A stretch of 64,000 bases of DNA from Gemmatimonadota bacterium (GCA_029262195.1 JAJCZX010000024.1:65323-129322), one strand, 5' to 3'; counted from the stretch's first letter, positions 9,535 through 16,625 are shown. Program-made: numbers and translations. Notes: generated from the letters alone by a model not told the origin.

Positions 9535-9651
9535 ATGAAAGAAGTCGAGACGAAACCAACCTACCAAAAACCTGCCGTTAAAGTACTCGATGAATCGGAG
9601 ATGCTTGCCGCATTCCAGGTCACCAGTGCAATATCTGGTTGGTGGGTCTAG
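9535..9651 (+). CDS. Candidate RiPP precursor peptide (38 aa)
   Basis: A short gene with a strong ribosome site (GGAGG at 9523-9527, 7 nt before ATG 9535) and a TAG stop at 9649-9651. The N-terminal part is charged and contains Y10-Q-K-P13, the YxxP leader motif known from lasso-peptide precursors that B1/PqqD-type proteins bind. A predicted helix DESEMLAAF (19-27) follows. The C-terminus is QVTSAISGWWV (28-38), with two Ser, one Thr and two adjacent Trp. There is no Cys, and no Asp/Glu in the last 11 residues, so a classical lasso macrolactam is not possible there. A TSA/I boundary (32/33) or LAA/F boundary (26/27) would suit a signal-peptidase-like protease, but this is speculation. It sits between the PqqD-like and HPr-kinase-like genes, where such precursors usually lie. 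Confidence 0.75.
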   Translation: MKEVETKPTYQKPAVKVLDESEMLAAFQVTSAISGWWV

Positions 9652-9696
9652 TCCAGTCTAAACCCAAGAACGTTAGAAAAAAAGCTGAGTGTCGCG

Positions 9697-10725
9697 ATGG
9701 AGCCTGAGGTCTTCGTCGCGGCACTTGTCGATTCGCAGGCAACTTCCGGGACCGAAGCAGGCGAGCGGATCCGCCGTTACAAATTCGGAGACGCTGAACT
9801 TAGTCTAGTTGGTACCGAGGAGGAGTTCACTGATCGGTTCCACGATATTTACGAGGAATGTGCTATCGAGCTATCTGGTCGTTCGCTGGATAATGCCCAC
9901 TCCTGTTCGATTGTTCCTCGCGGTGAAGGGTTGATCGAAGTTCTTTTTGCTGGCCCAGAATTGACTCACGCCCAAGCTATAGCTAGTAAACTTGTCGGCG
10001 ACGCGGGGTATAAACAGCTCGACTGTGATCTGCTTGAGTGGGGGCTATTTCGGTCGCCGACAGGCCAACTCCTCGGGGTGCGTTCCGACGTTTTGGTGGT
10101 GGAGCGGGCAGACCGCTGGCAGTGGATAGTTGCGAACTTGGCTATCAGCAGGGTCCTGGGCAGTCAACCGCAATCTATATTCTTTCACGGTGCGTCGATT
10201 GGAATTGGCGGCAAAGGTGTGGCGATCATCGGTGCTACCGGGATGGGGAAGACCACCTTGTCGCTTGCCCTCGCAGCGAGAGGTCACAATTTCCTAAGTG
10301 ACGAAGCCGTTGGTGTTCAGCTCGCCACCAGGGACATGATTCCGTTCAGAAGAGCTCCCCTCGTTCGACCTGGCCCTGCCTCGAACCGGGTCGACGCGGC
10401 CCTCGGCGGTCCCAGGCAATCCAGAGAACCTCGTCAGTGCGCGCCAGTCGGCGAACTTTTTCCTCGTGCAGTAGTGGCGGATGTTAAGGCGGATGTTGTG
10501 ATATGCCTGAGGAAGTTTGCAGCAAAGACCGAATTCGTGAGCTTCCGCCCTGGGTTAGATACACTTGGGTATTTGAATCCACTTTTTTGCAGCATGATGC
10601 TCGGTTCGCCAGCGGTTCGAGCGATGAGGGTGTTAAATTTTCTCAGCCAGATAGATTGCTACTTTTTGGACTCGGCGTCGCCGGACAGTGCGGCTGACGC
10701 TATCGAGACGCTTATGGAGGCCTGA
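9697..10725 (+). CDS. HPr kinase-like P-loop protein
   Basis: A 342-residue protein. Its second half matches the HPr kinase/phosphorylase-like fold: FFHGASIGIGGKGVAIIGATGMGKTTL contains the Walker A motif (179-187, Lys185), followed by FLSDEAVGVQ, where the Asp lies at the expected catalytic position. The first 150 residues are a separate, unrecognised domain ending near DRWQWIVANLAIS. HPr-kinase-related proteins are common partners of PqqD-like proteins, and in some lasso systems (paeninodin type) they phosphorylate a Ser of the precursor. The candidate precursor here has Ser31 and Ser34 in its C-terminal part. The gene follows the precursor by 45 nt without a strong ribosome site, and its TGA is immediately followed by the ATG of the next gene. 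Kinase fold likely; substrate inferred. Confidence 0.8.
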   Translation: MEPEVFVAALVDSQATSGTEAGERIRRYKFGDAELSLVGTEEEFTDRFHDIYEECAIELSGRSLDNAHSCSIVPRGEGLIEVLFAGPELTHAQAIASKLVGDAGYKQLDCDLLEWGLFRSPTGQLLGVRSDVLVVERADRWQWIVANLAISRVLGSQPQSIFFHGASIGIGGKGVAIIGATGMGKTTLSLALAARGHNFLSDEAVGVQLATRDMIPFRRAPLVRPGPASNRVDAALGGPRQSREPRQCAPVGELFPRAVVADVKADVVICLRKFAAKTEFVSFRPGLDTLGYLNPLFCSMMLGSPAVRAMRVLNFLSQIDCYFLDSASPDSAADAIETLMEA

Positions 10726-11280
10726 ATGATTAGTACCGTTCGCCAGCGAGCTGATACGGTTGCCACTTTTCGATATATCAATGTTCGACTTATGGAAACC
10801 CTGGCCGCGTGGGTGCCTACCACTGCCGAACTTGAGGCCAAGATACTTTTCGGGAGGCATTTGTGGGATTTTGCTCAGCATACGGATTTGTTCGGAAACA
10901 GGGCCGGTGAATTGCGATTGGCACGGCACATCTCTCGGCGGGCGTCAGCGCCGTTTGTCGCGATCCTCGACAGGTTGGCGGCTTTTGATGAAACCGACTC
11001 GCGTATCGATGGCTTCTACAACGGATTTCTCTCGATCTTGGAAAATTTATACATACACGACTTAGAGGAAGCGGACGAGCTGCTAGAAGAACCAACCATA
11101 CGGATAGTAAAACGAGCTCTATGGGACTTTGAGAGGTTGCAGGCTGATTGCCGAGATCTAGTTGCGGAATTCCCGCAACTGTCAACCGGAAATGGGGCTT
11201 CGTGTGAACTAAAGGCTATGGCCGAATCTCTTAGTGGGTTCGTTGATTTCAGGTCCGACCAGGAGGACTTCAAACAATGA
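10726..11280 (+). CDS. Helical protein of unknown function, possibly ferritin-like
   Basis: A 184-residue, almost entirely helical protein that I cannot assign with confidence. The segment GRHLWDFAQHTDLFGNRAGELR (43-64) has spaced His, Asp and Glu residues (His45, His52, Asp54, Glu62) that recall ferritin-like four-helix proteins. A second acidic helix (ENLYIHDLEEADELLEE) follows. It begins directly after the stop of the kinase-like gene and its stop overlaps the ATG of the first ferritin-like gene (ATGA), so it is co-translated with both. This position suggests a partner or third ferritin-like component of the peptide-modifying set. Alternatively it may be only a structural scaffold. Confidence 0.6.
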   Translation: MISTVRQRADTVATFRYINVRLMETLAAWVPTTAELEAKILFGRHLWDFAQHTDLFGNRAGELRLARHISRRASAPFVAILDRLAAFDETDSRIDGFYNGFLSILENLYIHDLEEADELLEEPTIRIVKRALWDFERLQADCRDLVAEFPQLSTGNGASCELKAMAESLSGFVDFRSDQEDFKQ

Positions 11281-12071
11281 GCGTGCCTTTCGGTACCAGG
11301 GAAGTGGAAGGGGTCACCCTGCGCGATGGACCGGCTCGCGAGGATTGCTTTGAGTGCGTCGATGCTGATGCTGAGATGCACGATTGGCCCGAAATGTCGG
11401 AAATTGCGCGACGGGAGCGCCTCCACCGACATATGAACAATGAATGTGGCGCCCTTGAGATAGCGTCACAATGCCTCGTCGATTTCCCTGAGGCACCCTG
11501 GGGGCTGAGGTTGAATCTCGCTCGGCAGGCGGCCGATGAAGCACGACACGCAGCCGTTTTGCGCCGTAGAATTGATCAACTCTACGGCTATAAAGGTGAA
11601 TTTCCGGTTAATAATTTCGAATGGGCAATAACGATGATGGTTGACGATCTGCCTGGTAGGTTGGCGATCGAAAACAGAACGTTTGAAGCTGGCCTGATTG
11701 ACATTCTTGGATCGTTGCGAGACGTGTGGAGAGAGGCCGGAGATTCAACTACCGCTGATGTTTTGGACGCGATGCTTGCGGACGAAATTAATCACGTGCG
11801 TTTCGGTAACCGGTGGATACGCGAGATGACCGAAAAAGACCCGACAGTTTTGCTAAAAGTTGCTAAGGCCATCAGGAAACTGGCCACCGCTATTCAAGCC
11901 CTCGCATCGGAGGCTGGAGAGGAGAATGCAGTTGGGGTGACAATCGGCAAGCGAATGGCTCCGGCGGTCTACGTACAGGGGCGCTTGGAAGCTGATTTCA
12001 CTGAAGAAGAAGTCAAAGAGGTTCTCAGACTCGCGGGTTTCAGATCAATAATTCCCCATGAGCTTGGATAG
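11277..12071 (+). CDS. Ferritin-like diiron protein, first paralogue
   Basis: A 264-residue protein with ligands at the spacing of a four-helix diiron site: Glu56 (MNNEC), Glu88 and His91 (DEARH), Glu137 (or Glu132; ENRTFEAG), and Glu170 and His173 (DEINHVRFG). The pattern resembles DUF455-type ferritin-like proteins. Family members bind two metal ions and several relatives oxidise or hydroxylate small substrates, but the reaction here is unknown. The gene overlaps its upstream neighbour by 4 nt and the second paralogue by 14 nt. The two copies share the RRExLHRxMN, LVDFP, DEARHA and ENRTFEA blocks and clearly arose by duplication. In the context of a PqqD-like protein and a Trp-ending peptide, peptide oxidation is a reasonable hypothesis. 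Confidence 0.8.
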   Translation: MSVPFGTREVEGVTLRDGPAREDCFECVDADAEMHDWPEMSEIARRERLHRHMNNECGALEIASQCLVDFPEAPWGLRLNLARQAADEARHAAVLRRRIDQLYGYKGEFPVNNFEWAITMMVDDLPGRLAIENRTFEAGLIDILGSLRDVWREAGDSTTADVLDAMLADEINHVRFGNRWIREMTEKDPTVLLKVAKAIRKLATAIQALASEAGEENAVGVTIGKRMAPAVYVQGRLEADFTEEEVKEVLRLAGFRSIIPHELG

Positions 12072-12936
12072 GAGCAGCGATTTGGGTTCACCGGACAAGG
12101 AACCGCTCGACCCGACATTATTCGGTGAAGGGCAGGCGCGGGACGACCGATTCCAGGTGGTCGACCGGTGGGCGGACCTGGTCAATGAAGAACCGTTGTC
12201 CCCGGAAGGGAGGCGGGAATTCTTGCACCGGCAGATGAACGAAGAAGTCAATGTCATGGAGCAGGCAGCGCAGAGCCTGGTAGATTTTCCAGACGTCGAG
12301 TGGGAAATCCGCAAATGGTTGGCAAGACAGTGCTGCGACGAGGCGCGTCACGCCCAGGTGTATCTCAGGAGAATGAAACAACAGGGGGTGGAGGTCGGGG
12401 AATATCCGGTCATCAATTTCCAGTTCAGGGTGCTGCACAAGATTGATTCACTCATAGGCAGACTTGCTGTTGAGAATAGGACGTTTGAAGCAGATGGACT
12501 TGATGCTGCTGTCCATGGAGTTGAGGAAGCGAAGGCGGACGGAGATTCGGAGCTTGCCGCGCTGATGGACGCTCAGGCTGCAGACGAACTCCTACATGTT
12601 GGTTTTGCGAATGGATATGTCAGGAAAAAAGTAAAAGAGGACCCCAAAAATATTCTGGCAATGGCTAGAGCCTTAGATCGCTCGGCTCGTGCTTTCAAAA
12701 TAGCCTTCGGAGGTGGGAGAGCCCAACGTTACGGGGTTGCCGAATCGGAGCGGCTTCGGGCGGGGTTTAGTGAAGAGGAGGTTCGTGTCGCTGTTGAACT
12801 AGCCGATGAAAGGCGCAGGTCAGGGCGTTTTGTCGATGAAGATGCGTCGGACTCCTCCGGCGAGACTAGCACTGACGGACCAAGCGCGGGCCAGAACGCA
12901 CGCCAGACGTACGTCGACGGCGAGCGTCAGTTGTAA
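12058..12936 (+). CDS. Ferritin-like diiron protein, second paralogue
   Basis: 292 residues, paralogous to the preceding gene. Ligand set: Glu63 (MNEEV), Glu95 and His98 (DEARHA), Glu144 (or Glu139; ENRTFEADG), Glu177 and His180 (DELLHVGF). All expected ligands are present in both copies, so neither looks like a dead subunit; a heterodimer or two sequential oxidations are possible. The C-terminus has an extra polar, Ser/Asp-rich tail of about 35 residues after DERRRSGRF. That tail is encoded in the 117 bp that overlap, on the opposite strand, the 3' end of the S26-type peptidase gene. It is the last gene of the tight plus-strand run that begins at 9214. Confidence 0.8.
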   Translation: MSLDRSSDLGSPDKEPLDPTLFGEGQARDDRFQVVDRWADLVNEEPLSPEGRREFLHRQMNEEVNVMEQAAQSLVDFPDVEWEIRKWLARQCCDEARHAQVYLRRMKQQGVEVGEYPVINFQFRVLHKIDSLIGRLAVENRTFEADGLDAAVHGVEEAKADGDSELAALMDAQAADELLHVGFANGYVRKKVKEDPKNILAMARALDRSARAFKIAFGGGRAQRYGVAESERLRAGFSEEEVRVAVELADERRRSGRFVDEDASDSSGETSTDGPSAGQNARQTYVDGERQL

Positions 12937-13398
12937 AGAGGATTGAGCCAACCGGGCCAGGAAACTTGGAGCCATGCAGGGTTGCGGAGAAACCGGCGCC
13001 CAGGTGCCCTCGCGTTCTACGTGGGTAACAACGCCAAGTATGTCTTCAGTGGCAATCGGGGCATCGCAAAGCCACGATGCATCTCCCCTCGTTAGATTGT
13101 GGCGTTTGCCGCGGCCCCTCCCGACGGATACTATCCGGTGAGTAAGGAAGGGGGCTCCCGTTGGTATGGCAGCAATGATTGCTCCTACTTCCGGCTCCGT
13201 AACCACCCGGCAGGAGATCGCGATGGTCGAACCCTCAGGGATAGACTCGCCCATACTCGTTCCCACGACGCGAGATTCTATGCGCGCTCCGGATTTCTTG
13301 AGAAGCGAGGCAGTAGCGGCGATCTTTCCCGCATTGATTGGTGCTCGGTACTTTTCCGACAAATTTGGATCGTCCGAGGAGGTAAGGTCCATTACCAA
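12820..13398 (-). CDS. S26-type (signal peptidase-like) serine peptidase
   Basis: A 192-residue frame on the minus strand. VVGTSMGESIPEGSTIAI (44-61) matches the catalytic-Ser box of S24/S26 peptidases (Ser48). FLTHRIVSV (84-92) gives His87, and NLTRGDASWLCD (101-112) matches the GDA/GDN box with Asp106. The Ser-His-Asp layout is closer to ER/archaeal type signal peptidases than to the bacterial Ser-Lys type; I see no candidate Lys at the usual place. No membrane anchor is obvious, although the C-terminus (FLARLAQSSLQLTLAVDVRLACVLARAW) is hydrophobic. Such short peptidases recur beside PqqD/HPr-kinase-like genes, so leader removal is a fair guess. The start is uncertain (TTG 13398 or ATG 13392), with no strong ribosome site. 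The 3' end overlaps the convergent ferritin-like gene by 117 bp. Confidence 0.7.
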   Translation of the reverse strand: MVMDLTSSDDPNLSEKYRAPINAGKIAATASLLKKSGARIESRVVGTSMGESIPEGSTIAISCRVVTEPEVGAIIAAIPTGAPFLTHRIVSVGRGRGKRHNLTRGDASWLCDAPIATEDILGVVTHVEREGTWAPVSPQPCMAPSFLARLAQSSLQLTLAVDVRLACVLARAWSVSASLAGGVRRIFIDKTP

Positions 13399-13493
13399 GA
13401 ATTAGAAGATGCTTTGCGCGAATACCTTACTCTGCGGAGGCGCGGCGCGTCAAGGACCAAGAGCGATCCGCTCGATTGTCTGGATGGACTAGA
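13399..13493. promoter_or_regulatory. Divergent intergenic region
   Basis: 95 bp between the minus-strand peptidase and the plus-strand formyltransferase. Both genes must be transcribed from here or from just inside the neighbours. I found no convincing -35/-10 pair by eye. Confidence 0.3.
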
Positions 13494-14360
13494 ATGAAAA
13501 TAGTGTTTTTTACTGCCGGAGGTCCACTGGGTCTCCGCTCGGTTGAGCAACTGGCGGTTGACAACGAAATATTGGCGGTAGTGCGACCTGAACGTGGCAA
13601 TTCTTTCCTGAGAAAGGTGATCGATGTCCGCCGCAGAGGGAGCGCAGATCTGGTTTCGAAGTGGGCTCGAGATAATCGGGTAGCCAGCTTGCGGGCCAGG
13701 TCCGCCGTAGATATCCGGTTGGTGGAGAGGATAAAAACGTTGCGCCCCGACGTGTTGTGTGTGGTAGGCTTTCCTTGGCTTCTGTCGGCAGATTTGTTCT
13801 CCATTCCAGATTGTGGAACGGTTAATCTCCACCCGTCCGTCCTGCCCAGGCATAGAGGACCCAACCCATTTTTTTGGACATACTACCGAAACGATGCCGA
13901 GGCGGGCCTGACAGCTCACATCGTTGACGAAGGTGCCGACACCGGCCCGATTATTTCGCAGGAAAACTTTCCTCTTGAACGCGGAAGACCGGTGGAGGAT
14001 TTATATCTTGATGTAGCACAAAGGAGCGGTAAACTGTTGGCCCAGGCGATCTTATTGATGGGGAGCGACTACCTGCCGGTCGAACAGGACTCCAAAGTGG
14101 CCACACTGGCCCCTCGGGTCGCAGCGGCGGGGGCGATGGTGAACTTTGAAGACTGGGATGTTGAGCGTGTTTGGCATTTCCTTGCAGGAATGTATCCTAG
14201 ATTTCGAGAAACTTTGAGGAACGCCGTCGGCGAACCGGTGGATTACAAGGGGGTCATGGGGTTCGAACGGGGTTCTGTTGGGGGGCCACTCGGAGCAGTC
14301 GAAGCCACTTCCGGTGGCCAAAAGATATGGTGCCGTGACGGGTGCGTGCATGTTGTCTAA
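13494..14360 (+). CDS. Formyltransferase family protein (Fmt-like)
   Basis: A 288-residue protein; ATG 13494 (MKIVFFTAGGPLG) is preferred over an upstream TTG at 13476. The N-terminal formyltransferase fold carries the catalytic triad at almost the positions known in methionyl-tRNA formyltransferase: Asn111 and His113 in TVNLHPSVLP, and Asp149 in DEGADTGPI. The C-terminal part (about 200-288) has the PRVAAAGAMVNFEDW region typical of the OB-like domain of Fmt. It lies among accessory genes, not beside def, which argues for a specialised 10-formyl-THF-dependent transferase acting on an amine, as in sugar-formylating enzymes and some peptide pathways. The substrate is unknown. It is followed 29 nt later by a small membrane protein. 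Confidence 0.8.
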   Translation: MKIVFFTAGGPLGLRSVEQLAVDNEILAVVRPERGNSFLRKVIDVRRRGSADLVSKWARDNRVASLRARSAVDIRLVERIKTLRPDVLCVVGFPWLLSADLFSIPDCGTVNLHPSVLPRHRGPNPFFWTYYRNDAEAGLTAHIVDEGADTGPIISQENFPLERGRPVEDLYLDVAQRSGKLLAQAILLMGSDYLPVEQDSKVATLAPRVAAAGAMVNFEDWDVERVWHFLAGMYPRFRETLRNAVGEPVDYKGVMGFERGSVGGPLGAVEATSGGQKIWCRDGCVHVV

Positions 14361-14389
14361 ACTGACTAAGCAAGTAGGGGGACTTTAGA

Positions 14390-15028
14390 ATAACTAACAT
14401 CGCCGCCGCCCTGGTTTTTGTCTGTTTCGCCTTTCTTACAACGTGGGTCTGGCTACGCACGAGGGACGGAGCCGACGTACGACGAGGGCGGTATTGGACC
14501 AACGTATTAATCGGCTATGTGATTGCAGTCAGTTTCGGCGGAGTTATTGGGCGGCGGGATCTTTGGCCTTTTTCAAATTGGACGCTCATGCCCCGCGGTG
14601 TGTCTTGGGAATCCCTCAACACCCGAATCGTTGGGGTTACGCCCGATGGCGTTGAACATGCGATTGATCATCGAGTTTGGGCTCCGTGGACGCATTTGAC
14701 GATCCAAGGTTTCATGAGAGACCGGTTTCCTGCTGCAAACCATGACACTCAACAGGCGATCGGGGCATTCCTTCTGGAAAAGATCAACGTAGCCCGGAGA
14801 GAAATCATCGCCGGTGTTTCTCCCAATAGTTGGACGGGTTCCCTCGGCTCCTTGGCTGCCCCTTCGCATTTAATCCATCGGACCCGCTGGCACAGCCGCT
14901 CAGATGTACCGGAGGAGCCTTTTGTGAAAGTTAGGTTTTATCAAGAGGGCTTCAATATGTTGGATCGGTTGAGAGACTCGACCGATTTTAGGTTGGACGC
15001 GTTCTTCGAACACCCGTCGACTCCATGA
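14390..15028 (+). CDS. Small membrane protein paired with HTTM gene
   Basis: The first standard start is GTG 14519 (169 aa), but the frame is open upstream to 14378 and encodes an obvious transmembrane segment (ALVFVCFAFLTTWVW). A perfect AGGGGGA site (14376-14382) lies 7 nt before an in-frame ATA at 14390. I therefore place the start at 14390, giving 212 residues with two membrane segments, followed by a WPFSNWTLMP motif and a soluble C-terminal domain of about 150 residues. Short proteins with a membrane anchor and a WPFS-type motif commonly sit next to HTTM proteins. The arrangement recalls the SdpA-SdpB pair of Bacillus toxin maturation, though sequence similarity to SdpA is not established. 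Its stop overlaps the HTTM start (ATGA). Confidence 0.65.
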   Translation: MTNIAAALVFVCFAFLTTWVWLRTRDGADVRRGRYWTNVLIGYVIAVSFGGVIGRRDLWPFSNWTLMPRGVSWESLNTRIVGVTPDGVEHAIDHRVWAPWTHLTIQGFMRDRFPAANHDTQQAIGAFLLEKINVARREIIAGVSPNSWTGSLGSLAAPSHLIHRTRWHSRSDVPEEPFVKVRFYQEGFNMLDRLRDSTDFRLDAFFEHPSTP

Positions 15029-16002
15029 ACGGGACCCTCGATACGATAGGGAAATACTGGGACCGCTTCTGGTTTGAGCCCGATACTCGGCGGAGCCTCG
15101 CGTTGATCCGTATCATGGTTTCCCTTCATGCGTTGTGGATCTTACTCTCGAGGGACCACACAGGTATTTCGGCTGTCACGGAGTTCTGGACCCAGGTCCC
15201 GCAAACATCTCAGTGGAGATATCTCCTCTTTCCGGGCCACGCGGCCCTTGAAGGCGTACTGAGGTGGATCGCGATTGGAGCTCTGTTGGGGGCTTGCATT
15301 GGCGTGTTTCCAAGAATCTGTTGCATGATCGCGGGGCTGTTGATCTATCACCTTGCTCCGCTTGAGATGATTCACTCAGGGTCCACGCCTTATGCTATGG
15401 GTCTCTCGATAGCGCCAGCATCGCTGCTGATCCTGGCAGTGTCAAAATCGTCCGACGCCCTTTGTTTGTGGCCACGCTGCTCCAATCCCAAACCTGGCCC
15501 GTCGGGCGATTACGGTTGGCCTCGGCGTCTAATCTGGTTGCTTGTTGCAGAGATTTACTTGTTCGCGGCTTACGCGAAACTGGTGAGGGCCGGTCTTTTT
15601 TGGGGGACGGGGGACAACATACGATCGCTTTTCTTGCGGTACGGGTTTTTCGAGAAGGAAAATCTGGCCTTAACCCAGTTTTCCCTCTGGCTCGCAGAAC
15701 AAGCCTGGTTGTTGCCACTTATAGGGGTTGGTACACTGATTCTGGAATGGACGTTTATCGCCGTTCTCTTTTCAAAAGTCGCCAGGCGGATCTTGATACC
15801 TCTGGCTTTTTTGTTCGCCACCTCCATCGCAGTAACCATGGGGATCCACGTCGGTGAAACCTGGCTCCTAGTTCTCTTTGTTAATTTTGACTGGATGTTG
15901 CAAAAGATCTTCGGTCCACCGGAGGGACCTGAAGCCGTAGGCCAAGGGTATACGGCTCCTCAGACCGATCTCATTCAACCAACAGCAGGCCGATTCCCCT
16001 AA
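15025..16002 (+). CDS. HTTM (vitamin K gamma-carboxylase-like) membrane protein
   Basis: 325 residues with multiple hydrophobic segments. The N-terminus (FWFEPDTRRSLALIRIMVSLHALWILL) and the central W-R-LIWLLVAEIYLFAAYAKLVRAGLFWGTGDNIR segment are typical of the HTTM domain shared by vitamin K-dependent gamma-carboxylases and bacterial proteins such as SdpB. Bacterial HTTM proteins often work in maturation of secreted peptides; their chemistry is mostly undefined. ATG 15025 overlaps the stop of the preceding membrane protein, so the two are translationally coupled. The soluble C-terminal tail (about 300-325) is short. Whether this pair acts on the candidate precursor at 9535 or on something else cannot be decided from sequence. 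Confidence 0.8.
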   Translation: MNGTLDTIGKYWDRFWFEPDTRRSLALIRIMVSLHALWILLSRDHTGISAVTEFWTQVPQTSQWRYLLFPGHAALEGVLRWIAIGALLGACIGVFPRICCMIAGLLIYHLAPLEMIHSGSTPYAMGLSIAPASLLILAVSKSSDALCLWPRCSNPKPGPSGDYGWPRRLIWLLVAEIYLFAAYAKLVRAGLFWGTGDNIRSLFLRYGFFEKENLALTQFSLWLAEQAWLLPLIGVGTLILEWTFIAVLFSKVARRILIPLAFLFATSIAVTMGIHVGETWLLVLFVNFDWMLQKIFGPPEGPEAVGQGYTAPQTDLIQPTAGRFP

Positions 16003-16003
16003 T

Positions 16004-16492
16004 ATGAGAAGTCATAAACGAAAGAACCGTTCGTCGCCCATTGCTCTTTTGATGTTGGCAGCGTCCGCATGCGGCGGCTCCGACTTCGTCGCCCCGACCG
16101 GGCCACTCACCAACGCCGATTTCGCGCCTGAGCTAAACGTCGATCTATCGGCCATGACGCTGAGCCTGTCGGGGTTGTATCAACAGGACCTGGTCGTTGG
16201 CACCGGGGCCGAAGCTACGGATGGTATGCGCGTTCGAGCCCACTTCACAGGATGGCTTATCAACGGAGACGAGTTTGATAGCAGTCGGGGTGGTGCTCCC
16301 TTCGACTTCTCGCTGGGCGCCGGAGAGGTCATTGCTGGTTGGGACGAGGGCGTCGTGGGGATGAGGATAGGAGGCCAACGGAAGTTGGTGATCCCACCGT
16401 CGTTGGGGTTTGGCGGAGCTTCACTTCCCGGAATTCCTCCAAATTCGACGCTGGTGTTTGATATCGAATTACTTGACCTGACGGGTCTCTAA
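16004..16492 (+). CDS. FKBP-type peptidyl-prolyl isomerase lipoprotein
   Basis: 162 residues. The N-terminus is positively charged, then hydrophobic, ending in LAASACGG, a lipobox that predicts a lipoprotein. From about residue 60 the FKBP fold is plain: VVGTGAEATDGMRVRAHFTG, DEFDSSRGG, GEVIAGWDEGVVGMRIGGQR, LVIPPSLGFG, PPNSTLVFDIELL. It should catalyse prolyl isomerisation and assist folding at the cell envelope. It starts immediately after the HTTM stop and may be co-transcribed with it. Confidence 0.9.
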   Translation: MRSHKRKNRSSPIALLMLAASACGGSDFVAPTGPLTNADFAPELNVDLSAMTLSLSGLYQQDLVVGTGAEATDGMRVRAHFTGWLINGDEFDSSRGGAPFDFSLGAGEVIAGWDEGVVGMRIGGQRKLVIPPSLGFGGASLPGIPPNSTLVFDIELLDLTGL

Positions 16493-16556
16493 CTCTTCCC
16501 CGGTCTCCAAAAAGTTGTAGACGATTGGGCCTTACCGAGGAAAATCGTCCGGCTGT

Positions 16557-16585
16557 TTGAAATTGATGTTTCCGAATCGTATGTT
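16557..16585 (+). promoter_or_regulatory. Sigma-70-type promoter for the PP2C gene
   Basis: TTGAAA (16557-16562), a 17-nt spacer and TATGTT (16580-16585). It lies about 40 nt before ATG 16626. It also argues against starting the gene at 16557, since that ATT-rich N-terminal extension would be the promoter itself. Confidence 0.5.
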
Positions 16586-16625
16586 AAAAAACGCAACGAT
16601 TTTTAGGCCCTCGGGAGGTGTAACA

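Noticed and set aside
9214..9651. PQQ or classical lasso-peptide biosynthesis
   Set aside because: No PqqE/radical SAM, no B2 protease, and no Asp/Glu in the last 11 residues of the candidate precursor. The AsnB-like gene is 1.1 kb away and has a full glutaminase domain.
13099..13497. 132-aa plus-strand frame opposite the S26-type peptidase
   Set aside because: It is the reverse strand of a gene with clear S24/S26 motifs; its own translation shows no family pattern.
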